From Prevotella sp. CAG:1058 (GTDB lineage Bacteria; Bacteroidota; Bacteroidia; Bacteroidales; Bacteroidaceae): a stretch of 10,945 bases of DNA. The stretch is from positions 23,558-34,502 of the forward strand of contig HF986687.1 in NCBI GenBank assembly GCA_000433175.1, written 5' to 3'. Under the pieces are notes generated by a model. The model ran no database searches. It had not been told where the DNA came from and was given only the letters and a program-made list of their open reading frames with translations. Position numbers and translations under genes: made by a program. This document shows, one piece after another, positions 7,690 through 10,945 of this stretch (position 1 is the stretch's first letter; each line of letters opens with the position of its first letter).

Positions 7690-7697
7690 TAAATTTG
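7690..7697 (+). promoter_or_regulatory. Likely -7 box of the glycerate kinase promoter
   Basis: TAAATTTG matches TAnnTTTG exactly and ends 18 bases before the kinase ATG at 7716. Transcription would then start close to 7702-7705, leaving a leader of only about 11-14 bases, with the purine-rich GGAAAAAG just at its 5' end. No clear TTTG -33 box is seen upstream. An initiation further upstream cannot be excluded. Confidence 0.55.
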
Positions 7698-7715
7698 CAG
7701 GAAAAAGCAGTACGT

Positions 7716-8807
7716 ATGAACCAGAAATACATAATAGCAGTCGACTCGTTCAAAGGCTGCCTTACGACGGCGGAGGCAGGAATGGCTGTGGCGGAGGCGC
7801 TGCACGAGGCCCTTGGCGACATAGAAACGGTATGCCTGCCGATGTCGGACGGCGGCGAAGGCATGGCCGAAGCATTCACAACAGCACTCGGCGGAAGCAT
7901 GACCGGAGCTTACGTGCACGACCCGATGATGAGGCGTGTATGGGCAGAATATGGATTGGCGCCCGACGGCACGGCGGTAATAGAGGTGGCAAAGGCGTGC
8001 GGACTGACACTGTTGGGCGAGGAGGAGCGCAACCCCTTGAGGGCAACGTCATACGGTGTAGGCGAACTTGTGGCTGCCGGAGTAAAGCGCGGATGCCGCC
8101 GGTTCATAATAGGCCTGGGCGGAAGCGGCACGAGCGACGCCGGCATCGGCATGCTGAAAGCGCTGACGGAGAAGCTGGCGCCACGCGGCGGCACGATAGA
8201 CGACGCGCTGAAAGGCCCATTGGGCGGATGCAGCTTCACGCTGGCGTGCGACGTGGACAATCCCCTACTAGGCGCCAACGGGGCTACGGCGGTGTTCGCA
8301 CGGCAGAAAGGCGCCACGCCAGAAATGATGCCGCTGCTTGAAAGGCGCGCCATGCGGTTTGCCAAGGCCTCGGCAATGCACTTCGGCTTCGACCGCTCAT
8401 GCCAGCCCGGAGCCGGCGCCGCCGGCGGACTGGGCTATGCCTTCATGCAATACCTGTCGGCGGTACAGGTATCAGGCGCCGACCTGCTGCTCGACCTACT
8501 GGACTTCGACAGCAAGACAGACGGTGCGACGGCCGTGATAACGGGCGAAGGACACGCCGACCGCCAGACGCTGATGGGCAAACTGCCGGTGCGCGTAATG
8601 GAGCGCGCACGGCAAAGGGGCGTGCCCACGTGGCTGCTGGCAGGGCGTGTGGAAAACAGCGACGAACTGATAAGCGCAGGATTCGCCGTAGCCGAAAGCG
8701 TAACTCCCGACGGCATGGACCTTGACGAAGCTATGAGGAAAGAAACAGCCATGAGTAACATGGCGTCAGCGGTAAGGAAGCTGACAAGCCGGCTTCCTTA
8801 CCTATGA
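7716..8807 (+). CDS. glxK: Glycerate 2-kinase (GlxK/GarK type I family)
   Basis: Phosphorylates D-glycerate with ATP to 2-phosphoglycerate, feeding glycerate into lower glycolysis; cytoplasmic. From the ATG at 7716 the protein has 363 residues, near the usual 370-380. Family blocks appear in order: AVDSFKGCLTTAEA (8-21), LPMSDGGEG (41-49), VIEVAKACGL (88-97), NPLRATSYGVGELV (106-119), FIIGLGGSGTSDAGIG (130-145), ACDVDNPLLG...GATAVFARQKGA (177-200), QPGAGAAGGLG (230-240) and VITGEGHADRQTLMGKLPVRV (274-294). The GGSGTSDAG block departs slightly from the common GGSATNDGG. The frame stays open to a TTG at 7695, but the family's N-terminal block starts just after the ATG and the TTG overlaps the -7 box, so the ATG is preferred. 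It stands alone, convergent with the downstream hydrolase, with no visible link to the glycan operon. The symbol follows the E. coli type; garK-like is equivalent. Confidence 0.94.
   Translation: MNQKYIIAVDSFKGCLTTAEAGMAVAEALHEALGDIETVCLPMSDGGEGMAEAFTTALGGSMTGAYVHDPMMRRVWAEYGLAPDGTAVIEVAKACGLTLLGEEERNPLRATSYGVGELVAAGVKRGCRRFIIGLGGSGTSDAGIGMLKALTEKLAPRGGTIDDALKGPLGGCSFTLACDVDNPLLGANGATAVFARQKGATPEMMPLLERRAMRFAKASAMHFGFDRSCQPGAGAAGGLGYAFMQYLSAVQVSGADLLLDLLDFDSKTDGATAVITGEGHADRQTLMGKLPVRVMERARQRGVPTWLLAGRVENSDELISAGFAVAESVTPDGMDLDEAMRKETAMSNMASAVRKLTSRLPYL
8771..8802. terminator. 11-bp hairpin shared by two convergent genes, inside the kinase reading frame
   Basis: GGTAAGGAAGC (8771-8781) and GCTTCCTTACC (8792-8802) are perfect inverted repeats with a ten-base loop. 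The hairpin covers the codons for the last residues of the kinase (VRKLTSRLPYL) and ends two bases before its TGA. Read leftward, it begins 15 bases after the hydrolase TAG. No long T-run follows on either strand. A bidirectional transcription end or 3'-stabilising hairpin is the likeliest role. Confidence 0.68.
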
Positions 8808-8817
8808 GTAATTATAC

Positions 8818-9807
8818 CTAACGCACGAAACGCCCCACAAAACGCCTTACGCGCTCGGTGTATTGGCGCGGATAGCTATGGAACGACTTTGCATGTATGC
8901 AGCCCGGCGTTATCCAAATGTCGTTGAAATGACGGTATTTGCCGTCGGGGGAAAGGTATACCGGGTTGGCGTTGTATAGGGGAAACACCATTTCAGAGGG
9001 TACATAGCCGTCTGACGAGCCGTGTATGTAGAGCATCGGCGTCTCGTTCTTGGCCAGCTGCCTTACGGGAGCCGCCTGGCCGAACGTCCAGCCGTAGCGC
9101 AGCTTGCACAATACGCTGGCGGCATAAAGCACGGGGAACGACGGCAGGCCGAACTGGTCGGCAAGCTGGTGGCTGAACTCGTCCCACACACTTGTGTATC
9201 CGCAATCCTCAACAAAACACCTGACGCTCGAAGGCAGGCTCTCGCCTGAGACGTTCATCACCGTGGCTGCCCCCATCGACACGCCGTGCAGTACAATGCG
9301 CGTCCGGCCGTGGGAGTCGGCAAACAGGCTGTCGGCCACTCCAATCCAGCGTATCACGTCTTCCCTGTCCTTCCATCCCATCTGTATCTCGCCGCCGTCG
9401 CTCAGTCCGTGGGCGTGAAGGTCGGGCAGCATTATGTTGTAGCCCATGTCAGCGTAAATCTTTGCCAGCGGCAACATGCCTACGTAACTGTCCTTATACC
9501 CGTGCACGAGTATGGCCGTGCGCCCACGGGCGTCGCGTCCGCGTGCATAAACGGCGTGGTGGCGGCAGCCGCCGGGCATGACTATAAACGTGTCGCGCAG
9601 AGCCTTTGCCTTGTTCAGGCTGTCGACCCAGTGGCGCATATAAGGATACTCGCCATACATGCGCCTGTAGCGTAAGCCCATGTCACGGGCGTCAGCTGCA
9701 GGTTTAAGGGCGTAGTCGAGCATGAACCAGCCCGCGCCGAACGAGAGCAAAACAAACACGGCAAACACGCTTGCGACAGTAACGGTAATCTTATTTATCC
9801 TTGACAT
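8818..9807 (-). CDS. Membrane-anchored alpha/beta hydrolase (YqkD/BEM46-like serine hydrolase)
   Basis: A 329-residue alpha/beta-hydrolase with an uncleaved N-terminal membrane segment at about 8-31 (no Cys lipobox), so the enzyme domain probably faces the periplasm. Fold landmarks are AILVHGYKDS (98-107, oxyanion loop), MLPDLHAHGLSDG (126-138), the nucleophile elbow GVSMGAATVM with Ser177, the acid Asp266 in IHGSSDGYVP, and His305 in PGCIHAKS. The full Ser-Asp-His triad is thus present and the enzyme should be active as an esterase, thioesterase or peptidase-like hydrolase. The substrate cannot be told from sequence. AAAGGATGAGGA lies upstream of the ATG. No TAnnTTTG box is seen in the 122-base gap before it, so it may be cotranscribed with the glycine-zipper lipoprotein gene. 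It ends in TAG, 10 bases beyond the kinase stop in the opposite direction. Confidence 0.9.
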   Translation of the reverse strand: MSRINKITVTVASVFAVFVLLSFGAGWFMLDYALKPAADARDMGLRYRRMYGEYPYMRHWVDSLNKAKALRDTFIVMPGGCRHHAVYARGRDARGRTAILVHGYKDSYVGMLPLAKIYADMGYNIMLPDLHAHGLSDGGEIQMGWKDREDVIRWIGVADSLFADSHGRTRIVLHGVSMGAATVMNVSGESLPSSVRCFVEDCGYTSVWDEFSHQLADQFGLPSFPVLYAASVLCKLRYGWTFGQAAPVRQLAKNETPMLYIHGSSDGYVPSEMVFPLYNANPVYLSPDGKYRHFNDIWITPGCIHAKSFHSYPRQYTERVRRFVGRFVR

Positions 9808-9854
9808 TGCAGTATCCTCATCCTTTCATTATCAATCAACTTTTAATCTTGGCA

Positions 9855-9904
9855 TTGCCATTGCAGGCCTTACGGCCTGGCATTTGCCGCCGGCCAAATG
9901 GCAA
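9855..9904 (-). other. Branched inverted-repeat element between lipoprotein and hydrolase genes
   Basis: TTGCCATT (9855-9862) and AATGGCAA (9897-9904) are perfect inverted repeats. Inside are AGGCC-TTAC-GGCCT (9865-9878), whose minus-strand RNA loop is GUAA, a GNRA-type tetraloop, and CATTTG/CAAATG (9881-9886 with 9895-9900). TTGC/GCAA plus the two hairpins can coexist as a three-way junction. The element lies 25 bases after the lipoprotein stop and 47 bases before the hydrolase start, with no U-run. It shares ATTGCAGGCC with the element at 409-474. The rest of the gap 9808-9929 shows only the purine-rich ribosome site. Confidence 0.55.
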
Positions 9905-9929
9905 GAGGCGTGGACAGCGCCCGGAAAAA

Positions 9930-10778
9930 TCACTTAGTGGCGACAATATTAAACTCGCTTACGTTTGAGACGACCTCGTGGTTGCCGCTGACAGCATACG
10001 CCCTGAAAGTCAGGTTGCCTTTTTTCAACTTCTTGCCGGCCTTCACCATGGCTGTATAACGCACGCCCTTGCCCGGCATTATGCACTCGACATGGATTGT
10101 GCTTGATATGGCCACATGCTTGTTTCCGGTAGTTTCGACCACAATGGGCTGCACGTCATACACAGGCTCGTTCGACTTATTGTACACCTCGAAGATGACC
10201 TTGCACAACTCGCCTGGATTTAAGTTGCGGTCCTGGTTGTCGTCGACGAAGCGGGCTGCACGCACTTCAAGCGGCATGGCGGCTTCGTGTAAAGGCTTGT
10301 CGAAGCCGTCGTAACGCACCGTCGGGGGCACGTCTCGGGGTTCGGTCGCCGTATAATCGCCAGTATAGTCGGAGCCCTTGAAATCGTAAAGCACGTCGTC
10401 GCCGCTATTGGTTGGGTCGAATCCGCTTGCGCCATCATCGTAATAAGCGTCGTCTCCATAATAATACGTGTCGTTGCCCCTGGTTGCAGCGTCGCGGTGT
10501 TCACGGTATTTCCGTTCAAACCTGTAATCGCTTTCGCGCTGCCGTTCCTCTGCCTCCTTCTCAGCTTGCGCTTCGATGGTGCCGCCGATGACAGCTCCAC
10601 CGGCCATGCCGACAAGCGTACCGATGTCGCTTCCACGCGGTCCGCCTGTTATTCCGCCGATTGCAGACCCGATAACCGATCCCAACATCGCTCCGGCAGT
10701 TATTCCATCACCCTGGTATGTGCCGCAACTGCTGACCAGCAATACGCCACTCAACGACAAAATACCTATTTTATTCAT
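9930..10778 (-). CDS. Glycine-zipper outer-membrane lipoprotein with C-terminal beta-sandwich domain
   Basis: A 282-residue lipoprotein; the signal ends VSSC with Cys18, followed by GTYQGD. Residues 25-66 form a glycine zipper (repeated small-residue G...G spacing: GAMLGSVIGSAIGGITGG, then GTLVGMAGGAVIGG), the Omp-type motif of SlyB/OmpA-like envelope proteins. Residues 68-100 are a charged helix rich in Glu and Arg. About 100-160 is a low-complexity Tyr/Asp/Gly linker. Residues 170-282 look like an Ig/CARDB-type beta-sandwich (RAARFVDDNQDRNLNPGEL, then VIFEVYNKSNEPVYDVQP and MVKAGKKLKKGNLTFRAYAV). The +2 residue is Gly, with no Asp-rich surface signal, so a periplasm-facing outer-membrane location is plausible. 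An envelope-integrity or stress role is inference; no enzyme motif is seen. It probably heads a transcript that continues into the hydrolase gene. Confidence 0.85.
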   Translation of the reverse strand: MNKIGILSLSGVLLVSSCGTYQGDGITAGAMLGSVIGSAIGGITGGPRGSDIGTLVGMAGGAVIGGTIEAQAEKEAEERQRESDYRFERKYREHRDAATRGNDTYYYGDDAYYDDGASGFDPTNSGDDVLYDFKGSDYTGDYTATEPRDVPPTVRYDGFDKPLHEAAMPLEVRAARFVDDNQDRNLNPGELCKVIFEVYNKSNEPVYDVQPIVVETTGNKHVAISSTIHVECIMPGKGVRYTAMVKAGKKLKKGNLTFRAYAVSGNHEVVSNVSEFNIVATK

Positions 10779-10783
10779 GACAG

Positions 10784-10791
10784 CCTCCTTT
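10784..10791 (-). promoter_or_regulatory. Unusually complete Shine-Dalgarno site of the glycine-zipper lipoprotein gene
   Basis: The minus strand reads AAAGGAGG, five bases before the ATG at 10778. It is near-perfectly complementary to the 16S rRNA tail. Most genes in this window, like most in Bacteroidetes, have only A-rich or partial sites. It supports the chosen start and suggests strong translation. Confidence 0.8.
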
Positions 10792-10806
10792 CATTTGTAT
10801 ACACGG

Positions 10807-10835
10807 CAAAGTTACACATAAAAATAAACACCAAA
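10807..10835 (-). promoter_or_regulatory. Promoter of the glycine-zipper lipoprotein gene
   Basis: On the minus strand TAACTTTG (10814-10807) matches the -7 consensus TAnnTTTG and TTTG (10835-10832) matches the -33 box. The gap between them is 17 bases, slightly short of the usual 19-21. The -7 box lies 28 bases upstream of the ATG, so the leader would be about 22-25 bases and include the Shine-Dalgarno site. Confidence 0.6.
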
Positions 10836-10841
10836 ATACAA

Positions 10842-10870
10842 GAATGCATTAAATTTTTATTGGTGCATTC
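10842..10870. repeat. Inverted repeat upstream of the lipoprotein promoter, possible operator
   Basis: GAATGCA (10842-10848) and TGCATTC (10864-10870) are perfect inverted repeats whose starts are 22 bases apart, with an A/T-rich 15-base centre. This spacing puts both half-sites on one face of the helix, as a dimeric regulator would need. It sits seven bases upstream of the proposed -33 box. The remaining DNA to 10945 is A/T-rich and holds no gene I can support. Confidence 0.4.
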
Positions 10871-10945
10871 TAAAAATAAGTTAACGTGAGTTCGGCATAA
10901 GAAAACCATTAAAAAAGTTGTGGGAATGGAATATTTTTAGTACCT

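Noticed and set aside
7695..7715. TTG start adding seven residues to the kinase
   Set aside because: The TTG overlaps the TAAATTTG promoter box, and the family's conserved N-terminal block begins right after the ATG at 7716.
7832..8365. Long open frames on both strands inside the kinase gene (169 and 151 codons)
   Set aside because: Shadows of a GC-rich gene; the products are Arg-rich or Ser/Pro-rich and have no motifs, while the kinase frame carries every family block.
10917..10940. Rightward promoter near the window edge (GTTG and TATTTTTA)
   Set aside because: The spacing of about 11 bases is far too short and the -7 box lacks the final G; no downstream gene is visible.

Overview
The window looks like Bacteroidales chromosome, most likely Prevotella or a close relative. 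The reasons are a SusC/SusD pair, lipoproteins whose signal peptides end in a Cys followed by Ser/Asp-rich residues (the surface-export signal of Bacteroidetes), several TAnnTTTG promoter boxes, mostly weak Shine-Dalgarno sites and moderate base composition. The genus is a judgement from general appearance, not from a search.

Left part (1-6781, all minus strand): a polysaccharide utilisation operon read right to left. It encodes a SusC-type TonB-dependent transporter, a SusD-type glycan-binding lipoprotein, a third surface lipoprotein (two tandem beta-sandwich repeats plus a ThuA/GATase-like domain resembling DUF4960) and the first 125 codons of a surface glycoside hydrolase that looks like family GH32. 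The same order occurs in the Bacteroides thetaiotaomicron levan locus (BT1763-BT1762-BT1761-BT1760). Four SusD residues also fall where I remember the levan contacts of BT1762. Fructan (levan or inulin type) is therefore the best substrate guess. The first three genes are 27-30 bases apart; a GC-rich branched RNA structure sits before the fourth.

Middle (6782-7689): about 900 bases without a convincing gene, between the divergent susC and glycerate kinase genes. It holds the likely susC promoter, a 14-bp perfect palindrome, an exactly 22-base-periodic array of six A-tract units (7241-7372) and a strong hairpin at the array's end. This is the least explained part of the window.

Right part (7690-10945): a glycerate 2-kinase on the plus strand, then a membrane-anchored alpha/beta hydrolase and a glycine-zipper lipoprotein on the minus strand. 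The kinase and hydrolase converge on an 11-bp hairpin lying in the last codons of the kinase. A second branched inverted repeat lies between the lipoprotein and hydrolase genes and shares a 10-base core with the one inside the glycan operon. The lipoprotein gene has a recognisable promoter, an unusually complete Shine-Dalgarno site and an upstream inverted repeat that could be an operator. By eye the genes right of 7700 are more GC-rich than the glycan operon.

I see no tRNA, rRNA, CRISPR array, transposase or phage gene. The window is mainly an ordinary carbohydrate locus plus housekeeping genes; the unusual signals are in the intergenic DNA.
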